Positions 33,651-42,684 of a stretch of 64,000 nt of DNA are shown here, in pieces. The DNA is from Sarcina sp034439435 (lineage in GTDB: Bacteria > Bacillota > Clostridia > Clostridiales > Clostridiaceae): assembly GCF_034439435.1 (NCBI RefSeq), contig NZ_JAPCKJ010000006.1:156778-220777 (forward strand). Reading direction: 5' to 3'. Position 1 is the first letter of the stretch; each line of letters starts with the position of its first letter. Made by a program: the position numbers and the translations under genes. Below the pieces are notes generated by a model, which was not told where the DNA came from, did no database searches, and saw nothing but the letters and a program-made list of their open reading frames with translations.

Positions 33651-35105
33651 ATGGCAAGAATATTAAAAACAGCATATACATTTGACGATGTATTATTAGT
33701 ACCAAACAAATCAGAGGTCCTACCTAATGAGGTTTCTTTAAAAACTCAATTAACTAAAAAAATCCAATTAAACATTCCATTAATGAGTGCAAGTATGGAT
33801 ACAGTTACTGAATCTAAAATGGCAATAGCTATGGCTAGAGAAGGTGGAATAGGAATAGTCCATAAAAACATGACAATTGAAGATCAAGCAAGAGAAGTTG
33901 ATAGAGTAAAAAGACAAGAAAATGGAGTAATAACAGATCCAATATTCTTATCAGAAGATCACACAGTAAGAGAAGCATTAGATTTAATGGCTCAATACAG
34001 AATTTCAGGAGTTCCTGTAACAAGAGAAGAAAAACTAGTTGGAATCATAACAAACAGAGATATAGTATTTGAAACAAACTATGATAAAAAGGTTTCAGAA
34101 GTTATGACTAAGAGTCCATTAGTTACTGCTAAAGAAGGAACTACTTTAGTTGAAGCTTTAGAAATATTAAAGCAACATAAAATAGAAAAACTTCCTTTAG
34201 TTGATGATGAAAATAACTTAAAGGGACTTATCACTATAAAAGATATAGAAAAAGCTAAAGCTTTCCCAAATGCGGCTAAGGATGAAAAAGGAAGACTTTT
34301 ATGTGGAGCTTCAATCGGAGTAACTGCTGATATGATGGAAAGAGTAGACGCAGTAGTTAAAGCTAATGTTGATGTTATAGTTTTAGATACAGCTCACGGT
34401 CATTCAAAAGGAGTTATTGAAGGCGTTAAGAAAATAAAAGCTAAATATCCAGAACTTCAAGTAATAGCTGGTAACATAGCAACAGCAGAGGCCGTAAGAG
34501 ACTTAGCAGAGGCTGGAGCAGACTGTGTTAAGGTTGGTATAGGACCAGGATCAATCTGTACTACAAGAATAGTTGCTGGGGTTGGAGTTCCTCAATTAAC
34601 AGCAGTTATGGATTGTGCTGAAGAGGGTAAAAAATTAGGAATACCAGTAATAGCTGACGGTGGATTAAAATATTCAGGAGATATAGTTAAAGCTTTAGCA
34701 GCAGGAGCTTGTGCAGCTATGATGGGTTCAATCTTTGCGGGATGTGAAGAAGCACCAGGAGCTATAGAAATATACCAAGGTAGAAGCTATAAAGTTTATA
34801 GAGGAATGGGTTCACTTGGAGCTATGGAAAAAGGATCAAGCGATAGATACTTCCAAAATGGTACTAAGAAGTTCGTTCCAGAAGGTGTAGAAGGAAGAAT
34901 AGCTTATAAAGGACATTTAGCAGAGACTATATATCAATTAATAGGTGGAATAAAATCAGGTATGGGTTACTTAGGAGCACCAACTTTAGAAAATCTATAT
35001 GAAAATGCTAACTTTGTTGTTCAAACTTCAGCAGGATTTAGAGAGAGTCATCCTCATGATATAAATATAACTAAAGAAGCACCAAATTATAGCGTTAATC
35101 AATAA
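33651..35105 (+). CDS. guaB: IMP dehydrogenase
   Basis: A 484-residue enzyme that oxidises IMP to XMP with NAD+, the committed step to GMP. The TIM-barrel has the start ARILKTAYTFDDVLLVP, the catalytic loop GPGSICTTRIVAGVG with Cys303, and the flap region YRGMGSLGAM. A Bateman module of two CBS domains (about residues 95-205, VSEVMTKSPLVTAKEGTTL in the second) is inserted. I use the ATG at 33651 with GGAGGCG upstream; the frame opening at 33609 has no ribosome site. It is controlled by the riboswitch at 33385. guaA follows after 115 bp, so both steps of GMP synthesis are together. Confidence 0.97.
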   Translation: MARILKTAYTFDDVLLVPNKSEVLPNEVSLKTQLTKKIQLNIPLMSASMDTVTESKMAIAMAREGGIGIVHKNMTIEDQAREVDRVKRQENGVITDPIFLSEDHTVREALDLMAQYRISGVPVTREEKLVGIITNRDIVFETNYDKKVSEVMTKSPLVTAKEGTTLVEALEILKQHKIEKLPLVDDENNLKGLITIKDIEKAKAFPNAAKDEKGRLLCGASIGVTADMMERVDAVVKANVDVIVLDTAHGHSKGVIEGVKKIKAKYPELQVIAGNIATAEAVRDLAEAGADCVKVGIGPGSICTTRIVAGVGVPQLTAVMDCAEEGKKLGIPVIADGGLKYSGDIVKALAAGACAAMMGSIFAGCEEAPGAIEIYQGRSYKVYRGMGSLGAMEKGSSDRYFQNGTKKFVPEGVEGRIAYKGHLAETIYQLIGGIKSGMGYLGAPTLENLYENANFVVQTSAGFRESHPHDINITKEAPNYSVNQ

Positions 35106-35123
35106 TAAAAAGACTAGAAAATC

Positions 35124-35170
35124 CAACAAAATGTTAGAATAAATACATTGAAAGTTTTAACATTTTGTTG
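35124..35170 (+). other. 13-bp perfect inverted repeat in the guaB-guaA gap
   Basis: CAACAAAATGTTA (35124-35136) and TAACATTTTGTTG (35158-35170) are exact complements with a 21-nt loop and no T tract. The right arm overlaps TTAACA (35157-35162), which sits 18 bp from TATAAG (35181-35186), a possible guaA promoter. It could be an operator or an RNA stem. It does not resemble a PurBox. Confidence 0.65.
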
Positions 35171-35220
35171 CAATATATTATATAAGATGAACGGAAAAAT
35201 AAAGTTGTGGAGGAAAGCAA

Positions 35221-36750
35221 ATGAGAGATTTAGTTTTAGTTGTCGACTTTGGTGGACAGTATAATCAGTTAATAGCAAGAAGAGTTAGAGAATGTGGAGT
35301 TTATTGTGAAATAATTCCTTATACATATAGCATAGAAAAAATAAAAGAGAAAAATCCAAAGGGAATAATCTTTACAGGTGGACCAAACTCAGTTTATGGA
35401 GAAAATACTCCTACATTAGATAAAGAAATATTCAACTTAAATGTTCCGATATTAGGAATATGTTATGGAGATCAATTAATGGCACACCTTCTAGGTGGAA
35501 AAGTTGCAACTGCTCCTGTAAGAGAATATGGAAAAACTAATGTAACTTTAGATAATTCATCAAAATTATTTGAAGGAATAGAAGAAAATGAAACTTGTTG
35601 GATGAGTCATACTGACTATATCGCAGAAGCACCAGAAGGATTTAAAATCATAGCTCATACAGATGTATGTCCAGTAGCAGCTATGGAAAATGAAGAAAGA
35701 AAACTTTATGGAGTTCAATTCCACCCAGAAGTTGAGCATACTCCATTTGGTCAAAATATGATGAGAAACTTCCTTTACAATATATGTGGATTAGAAAATT
35801 CTTGGTCAATGGCTTCTTTTGCTGAAGAGAAAATTGCTGAGATAAAAAGAGTAGTTGGAGATCAAAAGTTAATATGTGCATTATCAGGTGGAGTTGATTC
35901 ATCAGTTGCCGCTGTTATGGTTCACAAGGCTGTTGGAAAGCAATTAACTTGTATCTTCGTTGATCACGGTTTATTAAGAAAAGATGAGGGAGATCAAGTA
36001 GAAAAAATCTTTAAAGAAGGTTTTGATATGAACCTTATCAGAGTTAATGCTCAAGATAGATTCTTAGGTAAATTAAAAGGAGTTTCAGATCCAGAAACTA
36101 AGAGAAAGATAATCGGAGAAGAGTTCATAAGAGTATTCGAAGAAGAAGCTAATAAATTAGGTGATATCAAATTCTTAGTTCAAGGAACTATATATCCAGA
36201 CGTTGTTGAAAGTGGAACAGACACTTCAGCGGTAATTAAGAGTCACCACAATGTTGGAGGACTTCCAGAAGATATGGAATTCTCATTAATAGAACCATTA
36301 AGAGAATTATTTAAAGATGAAGTAAGAGCTGTAGGTGAAGAGTTAGGAATTCCTCATCATTTAGTATGGAGACAGCCATTCCCAGGACCAGGTCTAGCTA
36401 TAAGAGTATTAGGTGAGGTTACTGAGGATAAATTAGAAGTTGTTAGAGAAGCAGATGCTATATTCAGAGAGGAAATAGCTTTAGCAGGCCTTGAAAGTGA
36501 AATATGGCAATACTTTGCAGTATTACCTAATATCCAATCTGTTGGAGTTATGGGTGACGAAAGAACTTACTGCCATACTGTAGGATTAAGAGCAGTTACA
36601 TCATCAGATGGAATGACTTCAAACTGGGCTCATATACCATATGAAGTAATAGATAAGGTATCAAGAAGAATAGTAAATGAAGTTAAAGGAGTTAACAGAA
36701 TTGTCTACGATGTAACTTCAAAACCACCAGCAACTATTGAGTGGGAATAA
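35221..36750 (+). CDS. guaA: GMP synthase (glutamine-hydrolysing)
   Basis: A 509-residue two-domain amidotransferase converting XMP to GMP with ATP and glutamine. The class I glutaminase triad is Cys81 (GICYGDQLMA), His168 and Glu170 (FHPEVEHT). The ATP pyrophosphatase P-loop is ALSGGVDSSVAA (about 220-231). The C-terminal dimerisation domain ends in TSKPPATIEWE, with RQPFPGPGLAIRVLGE earlier. The ribosome site is GGAGGAAA. A terminator follows at 36801. Whether it is co-transcribed with guaB under the riboswitch or has its own promoter is open. Confidence 0.97.
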   Translation: MRDLVLVVDFGGQYNQLIARRVRECGVYCEIIPYTYSIEKIKEKNPKGIIFTGGPNSVYGENTPTLDKEIFNLNVPILGICYGDQLMAHLLGGKVATAPVREYGKTNVTLDNSSKLFEGIEENETCWMSHTDYIAEAPEGFKIIAHTDVCPVAAMENEERKLYGVQFHPEVEHTPFGQNMMRNFLYNICGLENSWSMASFAEEKIAEIKRVVGDQKLICALSGGVDSSVAAVMVHKAVGKQLTCIFVDHGLLRKDEGDQVEKIFKEGFDMNLIRVNAQDRFLGKLKGVSDPETKRKIIGEEFIRVFEEEANKLGDIKFLVQGTIYPDVVESGTDTSAVIKSHHNVGGLPEDMEFSLIEPLRELFKDEVRAVGEELGIPHHLVWRQPFPGPGLAIRVLGEVTEDKLEVVREADAIFREEIALAGLESEIWQYFAVLPNIQSVGVMGDERTYCHTVGLRAVTSSDGMTSNWAHIPYEVIDKVSRRIVNEVKGVNRIVYDVTSKPPATIEWE

Positions 36751-36800
36751 AAAATAAGCATCCAATTAATCATTAAATATATAAATTTTATTACTGATTA

Positions 36801-36833
36801 AATAGGCAATCAAAATTGATTGCCTATTTATTT
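36801..36833 (+). terminator. guaA terminator
   Basis: AATAGGCAATCAA (36801-36813) pairs with TTGATTGCCTATT (36816-36828), followed by TATTTG. Confidence 0.8.
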
Positions 36834-36975
36834 GTGAGTAGATTCACAATTGCTTGTGATTAATAAAAAGTGTAATTATTAAAGATAAATGTGGATTAAT
36901 TAAATTTATAAATTCTGTGGATAATATTTGGTTTTATATAAATAACTAATTAATCATTTGTAATTGTGTATAAAT

Positions 36976-37011
36976 AAAAAAAGTAGCAATGAATTTTCAT
37001 AGCTACTTTTT
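36976..37011 (-). terminator. Terminator of the minus-strand MFS gene
   Basis: AAAAAAAGTAGC (36976-36987) and GCTACTTTTT (37002-37011) pair, and inside them ATGAA pairs with TTCAT, giving a nearly continuous stem. Read on the minus strand, a seven-T tail follows. It lies 16 bp after the stop codon. Confidence 0.85.
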
Positions 37012-37026
37012 GTTTATATAAATATT

Positions 37027-38319
37027 TTATTTTACTGATTTTTTTTGGATTGCTTGGAATAAAGCAATTACTCCTATTGCTAATATCATTAAAACAATGA
37101 ATACTGAGAATCCTTGTGAATATCCAGCAAATCCTGATTTATTTAAGAATGATGCCATTACAGGAGGTATTAAGAAGCCACCTAAAGCACCTAATCCACC
37201 AATCCATCCTGAAGCTCCACCCATTGCTTCTGGAACTGCATTAGGAACGATTTTGAATACTGCTGCATTTGCTATACCCATACCAACAGCAAGTAGTATT
37301 ATACCTATTATTGCTAAAGTCATAGTTGAAGCAAATGTCATACAAATTGCACCAACAAGTGCTATTCCTAGAGAAATTATAGTTGTTATTTCTCCACCAT
37401 TTTTATCAGCAAGTTTTCCACCATATACTCTAGTTAATGAAGTTAAGATAGAATAAAAGGCTGTTAAAAGACCTGCTATTTTTATGTTTAATCCGAAATA
37501 AGTCATCCAGTAGTTAGGGAACCATCCTGTTAATGCTAAGAAACCACCGAAAGTTGTAAAGTATATAAATACTAACGCCCAAGTTTTCCATGATTTAGCT
37601 GATATTAAAAGTGTTTCACTCGCTTTTCCTTTAGGGAATAATTCTTGACCATATTCTTTTGAAGCTATTTCTTTAGCTTCGTCTTTACTAATTCCTTTAT
37701 CAAGAAGTTGGAAGTACCAAGCATTTTGACCTATCTTTATGTAAATTATTGTTCCAACTATTAAGAATATTAACCAAGCTAAGTAAGAACCAGGTAGTCC
37801 TAATAGAGGAAGTGCTAAGTTTGGAATTAATAATGCAAATATTCCAGGTGCTAAGTTACCAATACCACCATACATTCCTAAAGCTACACCTTGCTTGCTT
37901 TTTGGGAACCAGTATGATACTTGACTGACACCAACTGAGAATGTTGCTATACCACATCCTGATAATAGTCCAAGTGCAAATAATAAGTAATAATATTGAT
38001 TTAAGTTATCACTGAAGAAGGCTAAAACTACGTATAAACCACCCATACCTATGATTGATAAAAGTAGTAAAACAATAAGTGGCTTTCTTCCTCCAGTTGT
38101 ATCAACCCATGCTGAGAAAGGTATTCTAAGCAAAGAACCTGATAGGTTTGGGGCTGCTATAAGTAATGCTAATAATACCGGATTAAGGTTTACAAAAGCT
38201 TCTTTAAATACCGCAGAAGTTGGTCCATAAAGAGAAACTGCTGCGAATCCTATGAAGAAACCTAATGTAGCACCTATTAATCCACGATTTGGATTACCTT
38301 TTAGGTTTAAGTTTTTCAT
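37027..38319 (-). CDS. MFS transporter, NarK-like nitrate/nitrite porter family
   Basis: A 430-residue protein with about 12 membrane helices. The helix-5 region GMYGGIGNLAPGIFALLIP fits the Gly-rich signature of nitrate/nitrite porters (GxxxGxGNxGxG). SYWFPKSKQGVALG just before it, and WALVFIYFTTFGGFLALTGWFPNYW (in two parts around residues 245-270), also resemble NarK. The start is placed at 38319 because GGAG lies 8 nt upstream; the ATG at 38328 is only 3 nt from it. No nitrate reductase gene is adjacent, so the substrate is inferred. Other anion or organic-acid MFS families cannot be fully excluded. Confidence 0.78.
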   Translation of the reverse strand: MKNLNLKGNPNRGLIGATLGFFIGFAAVSLYGPTSAVFKEAFVNLNPVLLALLIAAPNLSGSLLRIPFSAWVDTTGGRKPLIVLLLLSIIGMGGLYVVLAFFSDNLNQYYYLLFALGLLSGCGIATFSVGVSQVSYWFPKSKQGVALGMYGGIGNLAPGIFALLIPNLALPLLGLPGSYLAWLIFLIVGTIIYIKIGQNAWYFQLLDKGISKDEAKEIASKEYGQELFPKGKASETLLISAKSWKTWALVFIYFTTFGGFLALTGWFPNYWMTYFGLNIKIAGLLTAFYSILTSLTRVYGGKLADKNGGEITTIISLGIALVGAICMTFASTMTLAIIGIILLAVGMGIANAAVFKIVPNAVPEAMGGASGWIGGLGALGGFLIPPVMASFLNKSGFAGYSQGFSVFIVLMILAIGVIALFQAIQKKSVK

Positions 38320-38620
38320 TTCATTCACTCCATTTTTTTAATTTGTTAATTTTTTAACTCTAAAATGTATAATATATCAAATTTAATTGCCATAAGATTA
38401 TAACATTAAAAAGAAATATAAACTGTAACTTTTATCACGAATAAAAAGTAATAAATTATTTACAAGAGTAAATTATTAAAACTTCATAGTATATTTATTA
38501 TTATCTATAAAATTAATAATTTGGCATATACACTTCATATACTTAGAGTAAATCATAATTGCAATTAAGATTTATTTATTGAAAGGAATAAATTTAATGT
38601 AAAAATATTTGTAATAAGAA

Positions 38621-38659
38621 AATTTATTTCCAATATTGCAAAAATATCGGAAATAAATT
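38621..38659. repeat. 39-bp near-perfect palindrome
   Basis: AATTTATTTCC (38621-38631) and GGAAATAAATT (38649-38659) are exact complements. After one mismatched pair, ATATT (38633-38637) and AATAT (38643-38647) pair around GCAAA. No T tract follows, so it is either an operator-sized dyad or a structured RNA stem. Confidence 0.75.
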
Positions 38660-38777
38660 AAAATACAAATAATACAATTTCGAAAGACGGGTGTATTTCT
38701 GAGATATACACCAATTATTTTAATAATATATCTAGATATAGCTCTTAAATTTATTAATTTATTAATAAAAATACCTA

Positions 38778-38806
38778 TTTACAAAGCAAAATCTAAGTTA
38801 TATAAT
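38778..38806 (+). promoter_or_regulatory. Predicted promoter of oppABCDF
   Basis: TTTACA (38778-38783) and TATAAT (38801-38806) are 17 bp apart and give a leader of about 140 nt. A second pair, TTGTTA (38909) and TATTAT (38932), also has 17-bp spacing, but its start would fall on the ribosome site. Confidence 0.7.
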
Positions 38807-38952
38807 TTTAATATGAAAATAAAGTAAAATATGGAATAAAATTTTATTTTAGAAAATTACAGAAAATGTATGTATTGTAACATTAATTTAATATGGGGCA
38901 TTGGAAAATTGTTACATACTAGCAATAAATATATTATAAGGGGGCAAAATTA

Positions 38953-40704
38953 ATGAAAAGAAAATTAGTTACATTATTAACAGCTGGGTTAGCTACTTCA
39001 ATGTTATTTGTAGCATGTGGAGGCGGAGCAGAAAAGCCAGCAGAGGGAAATAATGGTGGTTCAGCTTCAGGAGACTCAAGTTCAAGCGGGGAAAATAGGG
39101 ATTTATCTAAGCCAGAGAGAATTGCAGCAGAAAATCCATCAGCTGTTCCAGAGACTGCTAAAAATAGAACTGATACATTAATAGTTGGAACAACAGATCC
39201 AAAGGGAGAGTTTGTACCCGTATATGGTTCTACAACTTATGATGGATGGGTTAATAATTTAATATTTGATGGATTAATTACAAATAATGAAAAAGGAGAA
39301 CCTGTTCCAAATGTAGCAGAAAGTTATGAAATTTCTGAAGATGGAAAAACTTATACTTTTAAATTAAACCAAGGTATTAAGTTTACCAATGGAGAAGAGC
39401 TAAAAGCTAAGGATGTTGCCTTTACATTTACTACTATCTGTGACCCAGGATATGATGGTCCAAGAATGGATGCTGTAAGTAACTTAGTTGGTTACGAAGA
39501 GTATAACAAAGGTGATGCTACAAGTGTTGAGGGAATAAAAGTTGTTGATGATTATACAATAGAATTTACTAATAAGGAAGTAGATGCTCAAGGTATTTGG
39601 AATTATGCTTATGGAATTATGCCGGAAAGTGTTTATGGATTTGAAAAAGGAAACTTCCAAGCGGTTAAGGATAAATTATTACAACCAGTTGGTTCAGGAG
39701 CTTATAAGTTTGTTCACTTTAAACCAGGACAAGAAGTTAAATTTGAGAAGAATCCAGATTACTGGAAAGGTGAACCAAAAATTCCTTACATCGTAATGAA
39801 GGTTACAAATGCACAAACATTATTACAAGAGTTAATGGCTGGAACAGTTGATATAGATAGAGTTGGTGCTAAACCAGAAAATATAGATCCATTAAAACAA
39901 GCTGGGTTCTTAAATATGGATTTATATATGCAAAATGGATATGGATATATGGGAATGAATTATGGTAGCGATAAAGTTAAAGATCCTAAAGTAAGACAAG
40001 CATTGGTTTATGGATTAAATAGAGAAGGATTTATGCAATCTTATTATCAAGGATATGGCCAAGTTTATAATTCACACATACTTCCAACTTCATGGGCATA
40101 TAACCCAGATGTACCTAAGTATGAGTACAATCCAGAAAAAGCTAATCAATTACTTGATGAAGCTGGATGGAAAGATACAAATGGAAATGGTACAAGAGAT
40201 AAGGATGGAGTTGAATTAGAACTTCAATGGTTAACTTATACAGATTCTCAATACGTTGATGCTTTAATTCCAATAGTTCAACAATCATGGGAGCAAATTG
40301 GTGTTAAGGTTACTCCAGAATTAATGGAATTTGGAACAATGCTAGATAAGGTTGATAAGAGAGAATATGACATATTCAATGCAGCTTGGAACCTTTCAAT
40401 AGACCCAGATCCATCAGGAATATTCGCAATTGAGCAAGATGTACCAGGCGGATTTAATAATGTTGGTTGGAGAGATGAAGAAGCAGATGCTTTATTAAAG
40501 AAAGGTAAAGGAACAACTAATCAAGATGAAAGAAAGAAAGCTTATGCTGAATGGCAATTAAAATTCTCTGAAGATGTACCATATATCCTTTTAGGAAATG
40601 CACAAGAAATGTTTGCATCAAGTGCAAGAGTTAAGGGGTATCAGCCTTCAACTTATATTGATTGGACTCATGATGTTCATAAATTAGAGTTAGTAAATGA
40701 ATAA
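38953..40704 (+). CDS. oppA: Oligopeptide ABC transporter substrate-binding lipoprotein
   Basis: A 583-residue SBP family 5 protein. It has a lipoprotein signal with lipobox LFVAC (lipid Cys22), a Gly/Ser-rich linker to about residue 50, and the SBP_bac_5 core: PVPNVAESYEISEDGKTYTF, then DVAFTFTTICDP, then YWKGEPKIPYIVMKV and DPKVRQALVYGLNREG. It captures peptides outside the membrane for the permease encoded by the next genes. The ribosome site is AAGGGGGC. The perfect hairpin after it (40722) probably keeps its mRNA more abundant than that of oppB-F. Whether the substrate is peptides, nickel or sugars is not certain from sequence; the operon layout favours peptides. Confidence 0.9.
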   Translation: MKRKLVTLLTAGLATSMLFVACGGGAEKPAEGNNGGSASGDSSSSGENRDLSKPERIAAENPSAVPETAKNRTDTLIVGTTDPKGEFVPVYGSTTYDGWVNNLIFDGLITNNEKGEPVPNVAESYEISEDGKTYTFKLNQGIKFTNGEELKAKDVAFTFTTICDPGYDGPRMDAVSNLVGYEEYNKGDATSVEGIKVVDDYTIEFTNKEVDAQGIWNYAYGIMPESVYGFEKGNFQAVKDKLLQPVGSGAYKFVHFKPGQEVKFEKNPDYWKGEPKIPYIVMKVTNAQTLLQELMAGTVDIDRVGAKPENIDPLKQAGFLNMDLYMQNGYGYMGMNYGSDKVKDPKVRQALVYGLNREGFMQSYYQGYGQVYNSHILPTSWAYNPDVPKYEYNPEKANQLLDEAGWKDTNGNGTRDKDGVELELQWLTYTDSQYVDALIPIVQQSWEQIGVKVTPELMEFGTMLDKVDKREYDIFNAAWNLSIDPDPSGIFAIEQDVPGGFNNVGWRDEEADALLKKGKGTTNQDERKKAYAEWQLKFSEDVPYILLGNAQEMFASSARVKGYQPSTYIDWTHDVHKLELVNE

Positions 40705-40721
40705 AAATAAAATAAATTAAG

Positions 40722-40752
40722 AATTAGCCTGGACAAAAAATCCAGGCTAATT
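40722..40752 (+). terminator. Partial terminator / stability hairpin between oppA and oppB
   Basis: AATTAGCCTGGA (40722-40733) and TCCAGGCTAATT (40741-40752) are exact complements around a 7-base A-rich loop, followed by only a short T stretch. Confidence 0.75.
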
Positions 40753-40776
40753 TTGAAAAATGGGGGGAACAGCAAG

Positions 40777-41742
40777 ATGCTACAGTATATTACTAGAAGA
40801 ATACTTTTAATAATTCCAACTATTGTTGGAGTATCATTAGTACTTTTCTTTATATTTGCTATGGCTCCAGGTGATGCTATTACAGCAAATATGGATCCAA
40901 ATATGAGTGTCGAAACTAAACAAGCAATAAGAGAAAAATATCATTTAGATGAGCCAAAAACAACACAGTATATGTATTGGTTAAAAGGTGTTGTAACAGA
41001 GGGATCATTGGGAGAGTCATTTTATTATAAGAGACCAGTTGCTGATGTAATGAAGGATTTTATACCAAATTCATTTATTTTGGGGGCTGCATCCTTGATT
41101 TTGGGATTAATAATCGCAGTGCCAATAGGAATTGTTTCAGCAACTAAGCAATATTCCTTTTTTGATAAATTCTTTACGGTATTTGCCCTTATGGGAATAT
41201 CAATGCCATCCTTTTTCTTTGGACTTATATTAATAAAATATTTGGGGGTTGAACTCAATCTGTTTCCAATATCAGGTATGACTACTCCTGGAAGTGCATA
41301 TACAGGAATGCAATATGTTTTAGATGTATTAAAACATATGATTTTACCACTTATAGTTTTAACACTTGGAAGTGTAGGTGGATGGATGAGATACACAAGA
41401 TCAAGTATGCTTGAGGTAGTTAGACAAGACTACATAAGAACTGCTAGGGCGAAAGGATTAAAAGAGAAGGTTGTTATATACAAACATGCTTTAAGAAATG
41501 CTCTAATACCAGTTATAACATTATTAGGAATGTCAATTCCAGGGTTATTCTCAGGTGCTACATTAACAGAAAAAATCTTTAACTGGCCAGGTATAGGTCC
41601 AGTACAGTTAAGTGCAGTAAATAACAGAGATTATTACCTACTTATGGGTATAAACCTTACTTTAGCAATCTTAGTTTTAATAGGAAACTTGCTTGCTGAT
41701 ATTATATACGCATTTGTAGATCCAAGAATAAGGCTGAAGTAG
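40777..41742 (+). CDS. oppB: Oligopeptide ABC transporter permease OppB
   Basis: A 321-residue permease. It has the N-terminal sequence YITRRILLIIPTIVGVSLVLF, six membrane helices, and the cytoplasmic EAA loop ARAKGLKEKVVIYKHALRNALIPVI (in two parts) that contacts the ATPases. I start at the ATG at 40777, with GGGGGGA about 8 nt upstream; the longer frame from a TTG at 40753 runs through that site. It pairs with OppC and comes first in the oppBCDF block. Confidence 0.95.
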   Translation: MLQYITRRILLIIPTIVGVSLVLFFIFAMAPGDAITANMDPNMSVETKQAIREKYHLDEPKTTQYMYWLKGVVTEGSLGESFYYKRPVADVMKDFIPNSFILGAASLILGLIIAVPIGIVSATKQYSFFDKFFTVFALMGISMPSFFFGLILIKYLGVELNLFPISGMTTPGSAYTGMQYVLDVLKHMILPLIVLTLGSVGGWMRYTRSSMLEVVRQDYIRTARAKGLKEKVVIYKHALRNALIPVITLLGMSIPGLFSGATLTEKIFNWPGIGPVQLSAVNNRDYYLLMGINLTLAILVLIGNLLADIIYAFVDPRIRLK

Positions 41743-41756
41743 GAGGTGCTTTTTAG

Positions 41757-42671
41757 ATGCAAACAGAATTAAATAAAAAAGTTAAAATAAAAAAAGAAAA
41801 AATAGAAAGCCCTTGGACTGTAGCTTTTAAAAGATTAAAGAAGAATAAGTTAGCTTTAAGTGGATTATTCATACTTTTAATTTTAGTTGCAATTGCAATA
41901 TTTGGGCCAATGTTATATCCACATGATCATTTAACAATAGATTTATTAAAAACTAATCAGCCTCCTTCAGCTCAGCATTGGCTAGGAACTGATGGATCTG
42001 GAAGAGATGTGTTAGCTAGACTTATGTATGGAGGTAGATATTCACTTTCAATAGGTATAGTTGCAGTAGGTATTTCTATAGTTATAGGAACAACTTTGGG
42101 GATATTAGCCGGATATTATGGTGGATTTATAGATAGTTTAATAATGAGAATTGTTGACGTATTTATGTGTTTCCCATTCTTATCATTATTAATAATGGTA
42201 TCTGCTATAATGTCAGATTTAAAAATACCACCAGAATACAGAATTTTCGTAGTTATGTTTATTATAGGGGCTTTAAGTTGGACCAGTACTTGTCGTATGG
42301 TTAGAGGTATGGTTTTATCACTTAGAGAACAAGAGTTTATGCAAGCTGCAGAGGCTTTAGGTCTTTCAGATGCTAGAAAAATGTTCTTACACTTATTACC
42401 TAATACATTAGCTGTAATTATAGTTTCAGCTACATTAGGAATTGGGGGAGCAATCTTAACAGAATCATCTCTAAGCTTCTTAGGACTCGGAGTTACACCG
42501 CCTACACCAACATGGGGAAATATGATACAGACAGCTCAAGATTATTACACATTAACTAATAGATGGTGGTTATGGATACCACCAGGAATATGTATATTCT
42601 TAACGGTTATATCTATAAACATTTTTGGAGACGGATTAAGAGATGCTCTAGATCCTAAGCTAAAGGTTTAA
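41757..42671 (+). CDS. oppC: Oligopeptide ABC transporter permease OppC
   Basis: A 304-residue permease with the OppC_N segment (WTVAFKRLKKNKLALSGLF), the sequence HWLGTDGSGRDVLARLMYGGR typical of DppC/OppC, six helices, and the EAA loop QAAEALGLSDARKMFLHLLPN. Helices near the C terminus are followed by FGDGLRDALDPKLKV. It forms the channel with OppB. AGGAGGTG precedes the ATG and the gap to oppB is 14 bp. Confidence 0.95.
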   Translation: MQTELNKKVKIKKEKIESPWTVAFKRLKKNKLALSGLFILLILVAIAIFGPMLYPHDHLTIDLLKTNQPPSAQHWLGTDGSGRDVLARLMYGGRYSLSIGIVAVGISIVIGTTLGILAGYYGGFIDSLIMRIVDVFMCFPFLSLLIMVSAIMSDLKIPPEYRIFVVMFIIGALSWTSTCRMVRGMVLSLREQEFMQAAEALGLSDARKMFLHLLPNTLAVIIVSATLGIGGAILTESSLSFLGLGVTPPTPTWGNMIQTAQDYYTLTNRWWLWIPPGICIFLTVISINIFGDGLRDALDPKLKV

Positions 42672-42684
42672 GGGGGAGAGTATA

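Larger units (their letters stand above)
38320..38952. other. 633-bp intergenic region between the MFS gene and oppA
   Basis: A/T-rich divergent regulatory region. It contains a 39-bp near-perfect palindrome (38621-38659), a 7-bp stem GGTGTAT/ATACACC near 38691-38713, the predicted opp promoter at 38778, and in the opp leader a TGTAACA/TGTTACA inverted repeat (about 38876-38916). A weak CodY-like box (11 of 15 matches to AATTTTCWGAAAATT) is at 38844-38858. I found no open frame with a ribosome site and no known riboswitch. Confidence 0.5.

Noticed and set aside
35124..35170. PurR PurBox before guaA
   Set aside because: The dyad has none of the CCGAA-type core of PurBoxes.
36844..36859. TCACAA/TTGTGA inverted repeat after guaA
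   Set aside because: Only six base pairs, between two terminators, with no promoter beside it; likely chance.
37097..37456. 119-codon plus-strand frame inside the MFS gene
   Set aside because: It lies fully antisense to a membrane-helix-coding region, and its Pro/Ile/Ser-rich product is typical of an antisense read of hydrophobic codons.
38844..38858. CodY box in the opp leader
   Set aside because: Four of 15 positions mismatch, and A/T-rich DNA gives such matches by chance, so I mention it only within the gap description.
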